In this document: one piece after another, positions 45,492 to 55,912 of the stretch
Position numbering within the stretch: position 1 is the first letter of the stretch
How the letters are laid out: every line of letters starts with the position of its first letter
NCBI RefSeq assembly: GCF_002222635.1
Contig: NZ_CP022415.1
Span: 2,914,001-2,978,000 of the forward strand
Length of the DNA stretch: 64,000 nt
Reading direction: 5' to 3'
Source of the DNA: Pseudosulfitobacter pseudonitzschiae
GTDB lineage: Bacteria > Pseudomonadota > Alphaproteobacteria > Rhodobacterales > Rhodobacteraceae
Program-made: the position numbers and the translations under genes
The notes under the pieces: generated by a model
Databases searched by the model: none
What the model saw: only the letters and a program-made list of their open reading frames with translations
What the model was told of the DNA's origin: nothing

Positions 45492-45818
45492 CTAGTTCAA
45501 TTGGAAGTGCAGAGGATAGGCACCGTCCTGGAACGGACCGAACAGATCAGGGATGTCGGGGTGATCCACCGGCTCGCCTGAATAGTCCGCTACAAGGTTT
45601 TGTTCGGACACATAAGCCACGTAATAGCTTTGATCGTTTTCAGCCAGCAGATGATAGAACGGCTGTTCCTTACGCGGGCGGCTGTCTTCGGGAATCGCTT
45701 CGTACCACTCATCAGTGTTGGAAAACTGTGGGTCCACGTCAAAGACCACCCCGCGAAAGGGATGTTTCTTGTGACGGACAACCTGCCCGAGATGATATTT
45801 AGCGCGTAATCTCAACAT
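45492..45818 (-). CDS. hspQ: Heat shock protein HspQ
   Basis: A 108-residue protein of the HspQ/YccV family (hemimethylated-DNA-binding domain). Hallmarks are KYHLGQVVRHKKHPFRGVVF, DVDPQFSNTDEWY and PFYHLLAEND. In enterobacteria HspQ modulates DnaA stability and Lon specificity. A comparable role here is inferred from the family. Monocistronic. Confidence 0.92.
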   Translation of the reverse strand: MLRLRAKYHLGQVVRHKKHPFRGVVFDVDPQFSNTDEWYEAIPEDSRPRKEQPFYHLLAENDQSYYVAYVSEQNLVADYSGEPVDHPDIPDLFGPFQDGAYPLHFQLN

Positions 45819-46078
45819 AAGTTTCAGCCCCTATCGGGGGAATGTAGCTTTTTCAAGCAGGTTTTGTCCATGAAACAGCGGATTAAGGGCGGAAACAGTT
45901 TGTGCCATCACCTATGACAGTGGCGAAACTGCATCACGAGCGTGGCGCGACAGCATCAGAACGCGGCGCCCCGCCCATATGTGCAAAGATGATTTCCCCG
46001 CGCGGCAAAATCGGATAGGATACCTGCAAAACAATCCGCCCGCTAAATGTGGTGGAACCTATAGGCAGAGTAACAAAA

Positions 46079-46666
46079 ATGAGCAGAACACTACGAGCTA
46101 TGATCGTGCTGTTGGTGTTGGCCTCTTGCGGGGGCGGGCAATCAACACCACCACGTGGATTGGACGATGCCTGTGTCATCGTGCAACAGCGACCCGAATA
46201 CCTGCGCGCCTTCCGCGCCACTGAGCGCCGTTGGGGCGTTCCGGTGCATGTGCAGATGGCCACAATCCATCAGGAAAGCAAATTCGTCGCCAACGCCCGC
46301 ACGCCCTTTCGCTATGCGGCAGGGGTGATTCCCATGGGCCGTCAAAGCAGCGCTTATGGCTATGCACAGGCGCTGGATGCGACGTGGGAAGAATACCAGC
46401 GTGAAACAGGCCGCCACCGTGCCCGCCGCGATCGCATCAAGGATGCGACCGATTTCATGGGTTGGTATATGAACACGACCAACCAGCGTAACAGGGTGGC
46501 GCTGACTGATGCGCGCAACCAGTATCTGGCCTATCACGAGGGTCAGACCGGCTTTGCGCGGGGCTCCTACAACAGCAAATCATGGCTGGTACAGGTCGCG
46601 GGCAACGTGGATGCCCGCGCCAATATGTACGCCACACAGCTGTCGGGATGCCGCACGCGCCGCTAA
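46079..46666 (+). CDS. Lytic transglycosylase-like (SLT) lipoprotein
   Basis: A 195-residue lipoprotein with lipobox VLASCGGG (signal peptide about 1-15). The mature domain has the lysozyme-like core: the probable catalytic glutamate in IHQESKFVANARTPF, then SSAYGYAQALDATWEEY and YLAYHEGQTGFARG. It probably trims peptidoglycan from the membrane side of the periplasm. The start at 46079 places the signal sequence at the N-terminus. It is convergent with lolA. Confidence 0.88.
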   Translation: MSRTLRAMIVLLVLASCGGGQSTPPRGLDDACVIVQQRPEYLRAFRATERRWGVPVHVQMATIHQESKFVANARTPFRYAAGVIPMGRQSSAYGYAQALDATWEEYQRETGRHRARRDRIKDATDFMGWYMNTTNQRNRVALTDARNQYLAYHEGQTGFARGSYNSKSWLVQVAGNVDARANMYATQLSGCRTRR

Positions 46667-46675
46667 AGTGACGCG

Positions 46676-46693
46676 CCGGGCTTAGCGGCCCGG
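46676..46693. terminator. Small hairpin at the lolA 3' end
   Basis: CCGGGC / GCCCGG (46676-46681 / 46688-46693). The loop begins with the lolA stop codon. It is short and has no T-tract, so function is uncertain. Confidence 0.3.
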
Positions 46694-47287
46694 TGCCTTG
46701 CCCGGGCTGCCGGTGTCGAACATGCGGTTGGCCAGTTGCCCCCCCACCTTCAGGTCACCCAAGACCACAGTGGTGCTGGATCCGCTGCTGTCGTTGATCA
46801 CCCATTGACGCAATTGCACCGGATCGCCGGTGAACTTCAGCTGAATATTGCCATAGTCGGGATTCTCGGGGTCTTGCGCCGTTACTGTGGTTGCCGTGCC
46901 GTCATAGTCATGACCGGTGACCATCCGCGCCCGTCCCAGATTGACGTTGTCCGCCAGAATGATCGAGAGCGGCGTTTTCGCCAGCGGATAGGTCTCGGGC
47001 GGGGCGTTGGATTTCGAATCGTAGATCACCACGGCCCCCGCGCCCGCCACGACCAGTGCAGTTTCGGGCGCGTTGTATTCAAACCGCACGCGGCCGGGAC
47101 GTTTGATAAAAATCTCGCCTGTGCTGATCGACCCGTCGTCGTTAATCTGGGTGAAATCGCCCTGTGCTGTTCGCAGTGTGTTCAGGTACTGCGAAATCTC
47201 GTTCAGCGACAGTTTGTCTGCCGCCGCAGCACCCGCAACGCTCAGCGCGATGACGCAGGCGGGAATGAAAGTTTTCAAGCTCAGCAT
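46682..47287 (-). CDS. lolA: Outer-membrane lipoprotein carrier protein LolA
   Basis: A 201-residue periplasmic chaperone that takes lipoproteins from the Lol ABC transporter to the outer membrane. A signal peptide (ending GAAAA) is followed by the LolA half-barrel: LNTLRTAQGDFTQINDDGSI, GEIFIKRPGRVRFEY and VVIYDSKSN are family blocks. It lies downstream of ftsK, an arrangement common in alphaproteobacteria, with an exoD-like gene between them. Confidence 0.94.
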   Translation of the reverse strand: MLSLKTFIPACVIALSVAGAAAADKLSLNEISQYLNTLRTAQGDFTQINDDGSISTGEIFIKRPGRVRFEYNAPETALVVAGAGAVVIYDSKSNAPPETYPLAKTPLSIILADNVNLGRARMVTGHDYDGTATTVTAQDPENPDYGNIQLKFTGDPVQLRQWVINDSSGSSTTVVLGDLKVGGQLANRMFDTGSPGKAPGR

Positions 47288-47366
47288 AATGGTGTGCCTC
47301 GTATTTTCTAGTGTTCATTGCAGACGATATAGGGACGCGCGGGATGATATGCGATAACAAGACCCT

Positions 47367-47939
47367 TCAGCCGATCAACGACAGGCTGAACCACGCCGCA
47401 GCACAGGCCGCAGCGCCGCCCACCAACATCAGAATGCCGTCACGCAGGATGATGGCCAACGCAAGACAGGTAATCGCTGCCAGCGGGACAAATGCGGCAA
47501 AGGGCACCAGTTCTGCCGGGGGCACCAACAGACACAGCCCCACGATGACCCCCGCAGCAATACGGACCGGAATGTCACCTGCCAACCGTTCAAGGCGATG
47601 GCCGAAATGCGAATCGATCCACCCCGCTGCCGGCTTCAGCTTGTCCGCCGCGCGCTTGACCCGACCATCAACGCTGCGTGATCTCGCCATTTGCGGCAAC
47701 CAAAGGCTTTGATAGCCCATCAAAATCTGCACCGCGAATATCGCGATAATCAATGCCATAAGCGTGGGGAAGGTCGGAATACCGCCCAAGGGCGAAGCCC
47801 CTAGCAAAGCGGGAATCAGGATAAGCGGACCCACGCCCCGTGCGCCGAAAAAATCGGACACATCGCCCACGGTTACGCCGTCTTCGGCTCCCGCCAAATC
47901 ACGCAGGTCAGATACGATGGTCGTGACTTCGTCGCTCAT
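47367..47939 (-). CDS. ExoD-type exopolysaccharide synthesis protein
   Basis: A 190-residue inner-membrane protein of the ExoD family. GVGPLILIPALLGASPLGGI, the following FPTLMALIIAIFAVQILMG and a hydrophobic C-terminus with about four helices are characteristic. In rhizobia exoD mutants have altered exopolysaccharide and alkali sensitivity; the exact biochemical role is unknown. It sits between ftsK and lolA. Confidence 0.87.
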   Translation of the reverse strand: MSDEVTTIVSDLRDLAGAEDGVTVGDVSDFFGARGVGPLILIPALLGASPLGGIPTFPTLMALIIAIFAVQILMGYQSLWLPQMARSRSVDGRVKRAADKLKPAAGWIDSHFGHRLERLAGDIPVRIAAGVIVGLCLLVPPAELVPFAAFVPLAAITCLALAIILRDGILMLVGGAAACAAAWFSLSLIG

Positions 47940-48001
47940 GTCGCAAGCCCTTCGGGGTTGATGTTACCCATCAAACCCCGCGCGAACGGCTCGGGTTCCG
48001 G

Positions 48002-51001
48002 TTATTGCTCCGGCACCAGAATTTCGCGTTTGCCCACATGGTTGGCCGAACTGACCACGCCCTGATCTTCCATCTGCTCGACCAGACGCGCAGCCTTGTT
48101 GTATCCGATGGCCAGTTTGCGCTGGATATAGCTGGTTGAACACTTGCGATCCTTAACGACAATCGCCACGGCAGTGTCATAAAGCGCGTCCTCGCCGTCG
48201 GTGTTTCCACCCAGACCCAGCACCGCGTCGATGCTGCCCTCTTTGTCCTCATCGACACCTTCGACCACGCCGCTGACGTAATCGGGCGCGCCATATGCTT
48301 TGAGGTGATTGACGATTTCCTCGACCTCTTCGTCGCTGACAAATGGACCGTGGCAACGGGTGATCTTGGCACCGCCTGCCATATACAGCATGTCACCCAT
48401 GCCCAGCAGTTGTTCGGCACCCATTTCACCAAGGATTGTGCGGCTGTCGATCTTCGACGTCACCTGAAACGAGATCCGCGTGGGAAAGTTCGCCTTGATC
48501 GTGCCGGTAATCACATCGACCGAAGGCCGCTGCGTCGCCATGATCAGGTGAATCCCCGACGCCCGCGCCATCTGCGCCAGACGCTGGATACAGGCCTCGA
48601 TCTCTTTGCCCGCGACCATCATCAGATCGGCCATCTCGTCCACGACCACCACGATATAGGGCAGCGCGACAGGCTGGAACTCTTCTGTCTCGAACATCGG
48701 CTCGCCGGTGTCGTCGTCAAAACCCGTCTGAACCGTGCGGCTGAACATCTCGCCTTTGGCCAGCGCCTCGCGGACGCGCCCGTTATAGCCTTCGATGTTG
48801 CGCACACCCATCTTGGACATCTTGCGATAGCGCTCTTCCATCTCGCCGACGGTCCATTTCAGCGCGACAACAGCCTTTTTCGGGTCGGTCACAACAGGGG
48901 ACAAAAGGTGCGGAATGCCGTCATAGACAGACAATTCCAGCATCTTGGGGTCGATCATGATCAGGCGACATTCCTGCGGGGTCAGCTTGTACAGCAGCGA
49001 CAGGATCATCGTGTTGATCGCCACCGATTTACCCGAACCCGTGGTCCCAGCGATCAGCAAGTGGGGCATCTTGGCAAGGTTTGCCACAACACTGTCACCG
49101 CCAATGTCCTTGCCCAAGGCCAGCGGCAGGCGCATGTTGCTGTCGCCAAAATCGCGGCTGGCCAGAATTTCACGCAACACCACCTTTTCGCGGTGCTCGT
49201 TGGGCAATTCGATACCAATCACCGAACGACCCGGAACAGTCGACACACGCGCCGACAGCGCCGCCATCGAACGGGCAATGTCATCAGCCAGACCGATGAC
49301 GCGGCTGGCCTTAAGACCCGGCGCGGGTTCCAATTCGTACATGGTGACCACAGGGCCCGGACGTACGCTGACGATCTCGCCTTTGACGCCGTAATCATCC
49401 AGCACGCTTTCCAGCATCCGCGCGTTTTCTTCCAGCGCTTCGTCAGACAGGTGCAGGCGCTGCACGGTTTCGGGGCTTTCCAGCAGGCTCAGCGGCGGCA
49501 GTTCAAATCCGGGATGCGTGTCTTCGAACGACAGCGCGGGTTGGGCTTCGGCTTGTGCCTGCTTGCTGGGCTGCACGGATTTGCGCACAGGCTGCTGCAC
49601 AACCTTGCGCGGCTCGGCCACGGGGATCGTCGGTGCATGGGGCTGGGGTGCGGACTGGTACAAAGACAGCCCGTCATCGTCGTCCTCCTCCGGCTCGATC
49701 ACCTGATCTCCAAGATCTTCAGGTTCGGCATAGGATCGCGGCGCGGGTGCCTCGACCGAAGCAGGCGTCCGCACGGGCGCTGTCACCGGCTTCGCGAAAT
49801 AGTCGGGCACCGCACGCGAGGCCGTCAACGGCGGCTCCGCCCGAAGCGCGGGGGTTGTGGCCGCGGCAGCTGTCAGCGGTGGTTCCGACGGCAAAACGGC
49901 CGTGCGGGTGGTGTTCAGAACCAGCGGCGCAGGACGGCGTCCCAGACTAAAGCCGCGCGTCACCGGCGCGGATTTCTCGGCCTGCAGGACGGGCACCTGA
50001 CGCACACGGTTTTTGATCACGTCTGCGATCTTGGCCTTGATACGGTCATCTCCGGGGCCTTCGCCCACATCGGCGGTGCTACATGTCTCGACCAGTTCAG
50101 GCTCGGGCATCTCGACGTCGGGCTGCGCGTCGGGGCGCTTGACCAGACCGGGCATCCGCGCCAGCAACCCGCTTTTGGGCGCGGCTTCAGTGTGGAACAT
50201 CCCATGCGCAGGTGCTTGGGGGGCGATCGGCTCGGCAAAGGATTGCTGCGCCTCAAAGGCTGCGTTCTCTTCCGCCTCAATCCGCTTTTGCGCGCGCCGC
50301 TCGGCGGTCTTGGCCTGCATCAGGCGGGCCCCCTTTACCGCACCGCTGGCGCCACGCCCCAACAACGTCATCATCCAGGCGTAAACCATGATCAGGCCGA
50401 TCATCATAAAACGCCCGATCCGCTTCAGTTCGGTCGCTGTAAAGCCCAGAACAAAGGCCGACAGCACCACGATACCCACGCCCATCACGAACGACATCGT
50501 CTTGATCGCAAAGGTGGACCCCAACGGCAGGATGGTCAGGATCGCGCCCATCACAGTGTCGCCAAAAAGCCCGCCCAGACCGAACGAATGGGTGCGCAGC
50601 CATTGCGCATCCGGCTCCAGCGTCGCAGCATAGATCGCACCACAGGCCACTACGATCGGGGCAAAGATCAACCGGCCCACGGCCCGCTCGTCGCCCGCGT
50701 GCAGCGCAAACCGCGCGCCCCACACCAGCAATACAGCAGCAATGCCCCATGCGCCCCAACCTGCGATCATGAACAAGGGTGCTGCAATCGACGCACCCGT
50801 GCGCCCCAACCAGTTCTGCACCGGCGCATCGGTCGACACCATCCAGTTGGGATCATCCGGCGTATAGGAGGCGATCATCGACGCGGCCAGCAGACCGGCC
50901 ACGAGCAGAGCAATACCGATCAGTTCTTTGCCCCGTTTCTCGATAGCCTCGGCCATGTTGGTGTCCAACAGTGGATCGCGCCCGCGTGTGTGATATGCCA
51001 T
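48002..51001 (-). CDS. ftsK: DNA translocase FtsK
   Basis: A 999-residue divisome protein. An N-terminal membrane domain (about 20-210, with four to five helices) is followed by a long proline/glutamine-rich linker (about 230-500), then the RecA-like motor with Walker [15 protein letters not shown] (about residue 645) and Walker [14 protein letters not shown]. The C-terminal winged-helix gamma domain (about 920-990), with [20 protein letters not shown], reads KOPS sites. It couples chromosome dimer resolution to division. 15 bases after the aminotransferase gene. Confidence 0.96.
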   Translation of the reverse strand: MAYHTRGRDPLLDTNMAEAIEKRGKELIGIALLVAGLLAASMIASYTPDDPNWMVSTDAPVQNWLGRTGASIAAPLFMIAGWGAWGIAAVLLVWGARFALHAGDERAVGRLIFAPIVVACGAIYAATLEPDAQWLRTHSFGLGGLFGDTVMGAILTILPLGSTFAIKTMSFVMGVGIVVLSAFVLGFTATELKRIGRFMMIGLIMVYAWMMTLLGRGASGAVKGARLMQAKTAERRAQKRIEAEENAAFEAQQSFAEPIAPQAPAHGMFHTEAAPKSGLLARMPGLVKRPDAQPDVEMPEPELVETCSTADVGEGPGDDRIKAKIADVIKNRVRQVPVLQAEKSAPVTRGFSLGRRPAPLVLNTTRTAVLPSEPPLTAAAATTPALRAEPPLTASRAVPDYFAKPVTAPVRTPASVEAPAPRSYAEPEDLGDQVIEPEEDDDDGLSLYQSAPQPHAPTIPVAEPRKVVQQPVRKSVQPSKQAQAEAQPALSFEDTHPGFELPPLSLLESPETVQRLHLSDEALEENARMLESVLDDYGVKGEIVSVRPGPVVTMYELEPAPGLKASRVIGLADDIARSMAALSARVSTVPGRSVIGIELPNEHREKVVLREILASRDFGDSNMRLPLALGKDIGGDSVVANLAKMPHLLIAGTTGSGKSVAINTMILSLLYKLTPQECRLIMIDPKMLELSVYDGIPHLLSPVVTDPKKAVVALKWTVGEMEERYRKMSKMGVRNIEGYNGRVREALAKGEMFSRTVQTGFDDDTGEPMFETEEFQPVALPYIVVVVDEMADLMMVAGKEIEACIQRLAQMARASGIHLIMATQRPSVDVITGTIKANFPTRISFQVTSKIDSRTILGEMGAEQLLGMGDMLYMAGGAKITRCHGPFVSDEEVEEIVNHLKAYGAPDYVSGVVEGVDEDKEGSIDAVLGLGGNTDGEDALYDTAVAIVVKDRKCSTSYIQRKLAIGYNKAARLVEQMEDQGVVSSANHVGKREILVPEQ

Positions 51002-51016
51002 TGCTCTCGTCCCTCG

Positions 51017-52207
51017 TTATTGCACGCCGTAAAGGTGGTCACGAATGGCCGTCAGGCCCCGCTCCACATCCGGCTTTGGGGCCACCAGAGCGACCCGAAT
51101 ATATCCTTTTCCGGGATTCACACCCGCGGCGTCATCCTGACTGAGATACGCGCCCGGCAGAACCCGAACGCCCGTGGCCTGCCACAGGCTCAGCGCAGCG
51201 GCTTCGCCGTCTTCAACCGGCAGCCACAGGAAAAAGCCCGCCTCGGGGCTTTTGTATCCTGCAACATTGCCCAGAATACGGTCCGCCAAATCGTATTTCT
51301 CGCGGTAAAGCGCACGGTTCTCTTCCACATGCGCCTCGTCCGCCCAAACAGCCGTTGCCGCAGCCTGCAACGGCAAAGGCAGTGGCGCGCCCGTATACAT
51401 GCGCAACTGGCGCATCCGTGCAATGCTGTCCGGACCACCGGCAACAAAACCCGAACGCAAACCGGGCAGGTTCGACCGCTTTGACAGCGAATGAAATGCC
51501 ACAACCCGCTCGGGGTCTGCGCCCGCATCGCGCGCCGCTTGCATGACCCCTACAGGGGGCACATCGCGGTAAATCTCGGAATAACATTCATCCGCAAAAA
51601 TCTGGAAATCATGCTTTTCGGCCAGTGCGATCAGATCCGACCAATAGGTATGATCCGCAACCGCCCCCTGCGGGTTCGCAGGCGAGCAGATGTAACATGC
51701 AACGGTCCGGTCCAGCACATCCACGGAAAGACCGGTGTAATCCGGCAAGTGTCCCGAAGCTGCAGTGGCATTCACGAACACAGGCTCGGCCCCGACAGAT
51801 GTCGCCGCCAGCATATAGACCTGATAAAATGGGTTCGGCATCAACACGACAGGTTGCCGTCCGCCCTTCTGCTCGGGGCACAGCGCCATCGCAACGTTAT
51901 ACAGCCCTTCGCGGCTGCCGTTCAGCGGCAGAACATTGGTCTCGGGGTCCAGCGTCACGTCATAGCGCCGCGCCACCCAATCACAAAATGCCTTGCGCAA
52001 TTCCGGCGTGCCTTCGTTCGGCGGATATGAGTTGAACCCCGCAGCGTTCTTCGAAACCACATCCGTAACCCAAGCCGGAAACACATGTTTCGGCTCGCCA
52101 ATGGTCATGTGCACCACGTCCCCGCCGGGGGTATGATGGTCCAATAACGCCCGCAAACGCGGAAACGCATAGGCCGGAAGGTTCGAGAACCGCTCGGGAA
52201 AATTCAT
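51017..52207 (-). CDS. Class I/II PLP-dependent aminotransferase
   Basis: A 396-residue fold-type I transaminase. The PLP lysine is in HSLSKRSNLPGLRSGF (about residue 235), and the conserved aspartate is in FQIFADECYSEIY. GSREGLYNVAMALC and NPFYQVY are also typical. It is closest in appearance to the DapC/ArgD-like class, perhaps N-succinyldiaminopimelate aminotransferase, but sequence alone does not fix the substrate. The start at 52207 has a GAGGCAG site and gives family length. It is followed closely by ftsK. Confidence 0.88.
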   Translation of the reverse strand: MNFPERFSNLPAYAFPRLRALLDHHTPGGDVVHMTIGEPKHVFPAWVTDVVSKNAAGFNSYPPNEGTPELRKAFCDWVARRYDVTLDPETNVLPLNGSREGLYNVAMALCPEQKGGRQPVVLMPNPFYQVYMLAATSVGAEPVFVNATAASGHLPDYTGLSVDVLDRTVACYICSPANPQGAVADHTYWSDLIALAEKHDFQIFADECYSEIYRDVPPVGVMQAARDAGADPERVVAFHSLSKRSNLPGLRSGFVAGGPDSIARMRQLRMYTGAPLPLPLQAAATAVWADEAHVEENRALYREKYDLADRILGNVAGYKSPEAGFFLWLPVEDGEAAALSLWQATGVRVLPGAYLSQDDAAGVNPGKGYIRVALVAPKPDVERGLTAIRDHLYGVQ

Positions 52208-52328
52208 ACAACTGCCTCGGATCGGGATCGTTATCGCCCCGTTTCTCCAAGGATAGCGCAAGCCGCCCCAACTCGTCCACCAAAACCACGCCAAAGCCGC
52301 AACTTGTGGCATTCGCGCACTGCGCTGG

Positions 52329-52383
52329 TTTCTTTTGGCTTTAAATATCCTGGGGGTGCCCGCAGGGCGGGGGCAAAGCCCCC
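52329..52383. repeat. Intergenic GC-rich repeat, copy 2
   Basis: Starts TTTCTTTTGGCTTTAAATAT, continues with CCTGGGGGTGCCCGCAGGGC and ends in the hairpin GGGGGCAAAGCCCCC. Its reverse complement aligns with the element at 35961-36005. It lies in the gap between the amidase end and the aminotransferase start. Confidence 0.75.
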
Positions 52384-52401
52384 AAAATCAGCCCTGCCGC
52401 A

Positions 52402-53730
52402 TCACGCCAATGCTGCCTCTGCCGCAGCACCCAATCGCAACAGCGCCTCCTCGCAATCCGGTGGCATCATCAGCATCACGCCACAGCTTGGCACGCCCGT
52501 GGGCAGGGTCAGCGCACTCAGACCCAACAGATTGCCAATGCGTGTGTTGCGCAAAGTCATCAGGTTTTCAGTGCGATAGTAATCATCTTCTGTGTTCAGC
52601 CGATCCAAATTCGGCGGCAGGTTCGCCCCCGTCGGCACGATCACCGCGTCGTAGCCCGCCACCGCCGCATCATAGCCGAACCGCGCCCCCTCCAAAGCAG
52701 CCCACGCCGCCACATAGTCCGGCCCGCTGACATCCGCCCCCAACCGGAAACGTTTCAGCACCTCTAAGAACATCGCCTCTGGATTCGCCTCGATCACATC
52801 GCGCCACAGGCCATATGCCTCGGTCGGGATCAGCGGCCCCGCACAATCCAATGCCTGTTGCACCGCCTCCACTTCGATCCGCTCGATGATGACCCCCGCG
52901 GCCTGCATCCGCTCCAGCGCACGTTCAAACGCAGCCAGCGGTGCGTCCCGTACATCTTGCATGAACACCGTTTCCACCACCGCCAGACGTCGCCCCTTAA
53001 GGGATGCGCCAGCCAGATCAGCGGGTTTGCCACCTTCCAGCACTGCCAGCAATTGCGCGCAATCCTCGACACTGCGGGCCAGCGGGCCGATGGTGTCGAA
53101 TTTCAACGCCAATGGCACCGCACCTTCCAGCGACAGCCGCCCCGAAGTGGTTTTCAGCCCCACCAGATCGTTCCACGCCGCAGGAATACGGACCGAACCA
53201 CCTGTGTCCGTTCCGATCCCCGCCGCAGCCAGCCCAAAAGCCACCGAAGTTGCAGCCCCCGAAGAAGACCCGCCCGGCACCGCATCCGCATCGTTCACGC
53301 AAGGCGGCGTGGCGGTCGACGGGTTATAGCCAAGCCCCGAAAACGCCAGTTCGCTCATATGTGTCTTGCCCAGACATATCAGACCCGCCGCCGTGGCGGC
53401 CTCTAACACCACAGCGTCCCGATCCGGCACGCGCCCCTCCAACAATTTCGAGCCCGCCTCGGTCCCTATGCCAGCGGTATCAAACAGGTCTTTCCAACTG
53501 ATCGGCACCCCGTCCAGCAAAGACCGTCGTTGCCCTGTGGCCGCCCGTTCGGCAGCCGCGCCAGCCTCGGCCAGCGCGCGATCGTGGGTAACACGGGCAT
53601 AGATGCGGTCGCGCAATTCATGGCCGTCAATCGCATCCAGATAGACTTGGGTCAGCGCCACGGGATCAATCTCGCCCGCACCAATTCCACGACCCAAATC
53701 GCTTGCCGTCATCCACAGCCAATCCTGCAT
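52402..53730 (-). CDS. Amidase signature family protein
   Basis: A 442-residue amidase. The Ser-cisSer-Lys triad is apparent: lysine in PISWKDLFDTAG, the serine-rich VPGGSSSGAATSVA and the nucleophile region GTDTGGSVRIPAAW. Members hydrolyse amides, including amide-linked amino acids, or act as GatA; without gatB/gatC nearby I favour a stand-alone catabolic amidase. The start at 53730 (MQDWLWMTAS) has an AAAGGAG site; the longer frame is not credible. Divergent from the UbiH-type gene. Confidence 0.9.
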   Translation of the reverse strand: MQDWLWMTASDLGRGIGAGEIDPVALTQVYLDAIDGHELRDRIYARVTHDRALAEAGAAAERAATGQRRSLLDGVPISWKDLFDTAGIGTEAGSKLLEGRVPDRDAVVLEAATAAGLICLGKTHMSELAFSGLGYNPSTATPPCVNDADAVPGGSSSGAATSVAFGLAAAGIGTDTGGSVRIPAAWNDLVGLKTTSGRLSLEGAVPLALKFDTIGPLARSVEDCAQLLAVLEGGKPADLAGASLKGRRLAVVETVFMQDVRDAPLAAFERALERMQAAGVIIERIEVEAVQQALDCAGPLIPTEAYGLWRDVIEANPEAMFLEVLKRFRLGADVSGPDYVAAWAALEGARFGYDAAVAGYDAVIVPTGANLPPNLDRLNTEDDYYRTENLMTLRNTRIGNLLGLSALTLPTGVPSCGVMLMMPPDCEEALLRLGAAAEAALA

Positions 53731-53812
53731 CCTGCCACTCCTTTGCGTTTTCGCGACGGTAGCGACGCCTCGGCGCATGGACAATCCCCGCCGCGCATTC
53801 ATATAGAGTGGT

Positions 53813-55039
53813 ATGAACACAGATACCGATATTGCCGTCATTGGCGGCGGACTGAACGGCCCCCTTCTGGCGCTGGCTATGGCGGCCCAAGGCCTGCATG
53901 TCACTGTCATCGACGCCACGGCGCAGGCCGTGCGCAAGAACGCCGCTTTTGACGGGCGATCCTATGCTGTGGCGCTGACCTCGCAACGGCTTCTGGCGGG
54001 GATTGGTCTGTGGGATCAACTGGCTGACAGCGCGCAGCCGATGCTGGAAATCAAGGTCACTGACGGGCGCGCAGGCGAAGGACCGTCGCCGTTTTTCATG
54101 CACTTCGATCACGCAGAAATTGAAGAAGGGCCAATGGGTTACATGGTTCAGGATAGGCACCTGCGCCGCGCCCTGATCGACGCGATGGATGCCAGCGACC
54201 GGATCACACAATTGTCCGGTGAAGCCGTAACTGACCAGCAGCCTCATCCTGCGGGCATCACCCTGACGCTGGCCAATGGCGCGCTGGTCACTGCCCGTCT
54301 TGCCGTCGGTGCCGATGGCCGCAACAGCGGGACGGCGCAACGCGCAGGCGTCAAGCGCATCGCGTGGTCCTATAACCAGACCGCGCTGGTTTGCGCCATC
54401 GAACACGACCTGCCGCACCACGGGATTGCGCACCAGTTCTTCATGCCCCCCGGGCCGCTGGCGATCTTGCCCCTGCCAGGCAATGTCAGTTCGATCGTCT
54501 GGTCCGAGACCGACGCAAATGCGTCCGCATTCAACGCCCTGCCCGAAGCGCAATATATCGACATGCTGCGGCCCCGCTTTGGCGATTTTCTGGGCGACAT
54601 CCGTCTGACCGGCAAGCGCTGGACATACCCGCTAAGCCTGTCGCTGGCGACAGAAATGGTTGCTGACCGCGTCGCGCTGATCGGTGATGCCGCGCATGGA
54701 TTGCATCCAATCGCAGGCCAGGGGCTGAACGCAGGAATGCGCGACATCGCGGCACTGCACGAAGTGCTGACCGACGCCACACGGCGCGGAGAAGACATTG
54801 GCAGCGTCGCCACCTTATCCCGCTATCAGGAATGGCGCCGTTTCGACAACACATCGCTTGCGATGGCAACAGATGCGTTCAACCGACTGTTTTCAAATGA
54901 CAACCCGATCCTGCGGATTGGGCGCGATATTGGCATGGGGTTGGTCGGCGCGTTGCCCGGCCTGCGTCGTGGTGCCATCCGCGAGGCTGCAGGGCTGACC
55001 GGAGAATTGCCGCGGCTGATGCAGGGCAAACCACTCTAG
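53813..55039 (+). CDS. UbiH/UbiF/COQ6-family FAD monooxygenase
   Basis: A 408-residue flavin hydroxylase. N-terminal IAVIGGGLNGPLLALAMA binds FAD; FDGRSYAVALTSQ is the UbiH-family mark; and VALIGDAAHGLHPIAGQGLN is the second FAD motif. Such enzymes hydroxylate the ubiquinone ring at the membrane. The position hydroxylated (C5, C6 or C1) cannot be assigned. It is the only ubiquinone gene in this window. Confidence 0.9.
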   Translation: MNTDTDIAVIGGGLNGPLLALAMAAQGLHVTVIDATAQAVRKNAAFDGRSYAVALTSQRLLAGIGLWDQLADSAQPMLEIKVTDGRAGEGPSPFFMHFDHAEIEEGPMGYMVQDRHLRRALIDAMDASDRITQLSGEAVTDQQPHPAGITLTLANGALVTARLAVGADGRNSGTAQRAGVKRIAWSYNQTALVCAIEHDLPHHGIAHQFFMPPGPLAILPLPGNVSSIVWSETDANASAFNALPEAQYIDMLRPRFGDFLGDIRLTGKRWTYPLSLSLATEMVADRVALIGDAAHGLHPIAGQGLNAGMRDIAALHEVLTDATRRGEDIGSVATLSRYQEWRRFDNTSLAMATDAFNRLFSNDNPILRIGRDIGMGLVGALPGLRRGAIREAAGLTGELPRLMQGKPL

Positions 55040-55059
55040 CCCCCTGCCCTACTGAAAGT

Positions 55060-55245
55060 TTAGTCGATCACGCGGGCTTCGCTGTCCAGCATGATCGGAA
55101 TGCCGTTGCGGATCGGATAGGCCAGCTTGGTCCCCTCCGAGATCAGCTCCTGCGCCTGGGCGTCATAGCGCAGCGTTCCTTGGGTGCGCGGGCAGACCAG
55201 CGCCTCCAGCATTTTACGATCTGCCTCGATGGCTTGTCCGGTCAT
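55060..55245 (-). CDS. Trm112-family small zinc-finger-like protein
   Basis: A 61-residue protein: [35 protein letters not shown]. In eukaryotes and archaea Trm112 activates methyltransferases; many bacteria have such single-domain genes of unclear role. Only one cysteine remains (VCPRT), so a full four-cysteine zinc site is not present. Its ATG overlaps the LON-domain gene stop by 4 bases, so it is translationally coupled. Confidence 0.88.
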   Translation of the reverse strand: MTGQAIEADRKMLEALVCPRTQGTLRYDAQAQELISEGTKLAYPIRNGIPIMLDSEARVID

Positions 55246-55886
55246 TGCAAAAAATCCCCTTCACCGCCGCCACGCAGCGCATATTCAATCAAGGTCACCA
55301 GCGTTTCGCGCCGTGTGTCCAGCGATGGCGCTTCCAACAGTGCCTGTTTATCTTCAGGCTGAAAGTCCAGCATCATCGACAGCGAATTAACCAACAATTC
55401 GTCATCCGCTTCTTTCAGCGTATCCCAATCGGCTGACAGATCCCGCGAGTCAAAATACCGGCTCAGAAGCGATAAAAACGGTCCACGGTCCAGCGTTTCG
55501 TCTGTTTCGCTGTCGCCCAGATCGCGATCAAACCCCGCCCACGACGCCTTGCAGCGCCGATAGGGGGTAAAACCGTCGATCTCTTCCACCACGCGGAACC
55601 GCGACAGCCCTGTCAGCGTTACCATATAGCGCCCGTCCTCGGTCTCGGAAAACTGAGTGATTCGACCAGCGCAGCCGATGGTATGCAGCCCTTTTTCCGA
55701 CCGTCCCGGCACCGGATTCGGCTGGACCATACCGATGATCCGGCTGTCGGTTTTCAGCGCATCCGACAGCATCTGCAAATAACGCGGCTCAAAGATATGC
55801 AGCGGCAGATGGGCACGTGGCAGCAGCAGGGCTCCCGGCAACGGGAAAACGGGAATCGTTTCAGGAAGATCAACAGCGTTGCGCAT
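55242..55886 (-). CDS. LON peptidase substrate-binding domain protein
   Basis: A 214-residue protein built from the N-terminal substrate-recognition domain of Lon ([20 protein letters not shown], then [10 protein letters not shown], near the N-terminus) without the ATPase or protease parts. [20 protein letters not shown] and [10 protein letters not shown] are also present. Stand-alone LON-domain proteins are common and poorly understood; it may bind unfolded proteins. It belongs to the minus-strand run with cnoX-like and xth genes. Confidence 0.92.
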   Translation of the reverse strand: MRNAVDLPETIPVFPLPGALLLPRAHLPLHIFEPRYLQMLSDALKTDSRIIGMVQPNPVPGRSEKGLHTIGCAGRITQFSETEDGRYMVTLTGLSRFRVVEEIDGFTPYRRCKASWAGFDRDLGDSETDETLDRGPFLSLLSRYFDSRDLSADWDTLKEADDELLVNSLSMMLDFQPEDKQALLEAPSLDTRRETLVTLIEYALRGGGEGDFLQ

Positions 55887-55912
55887 AACCCTTACCTAGT
55901 TCGCGGCGCGGT

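Noticed and set aside
45819-46078. Searched the gap between hspQ and the transglycosylase-like gene for a small gene
   Set aside because: No reading frame with a ribosome site; only promoter-like AT patches.
48305-51484. A plus-strand reading frame of more than 1000 codons opposite ftsK
   Set aside because: It is the mirror of a highly conserved ftsK in a GC-rich genome; its translation is low-complexity (His/Arg/Gln rich) and lacks domain motifs.
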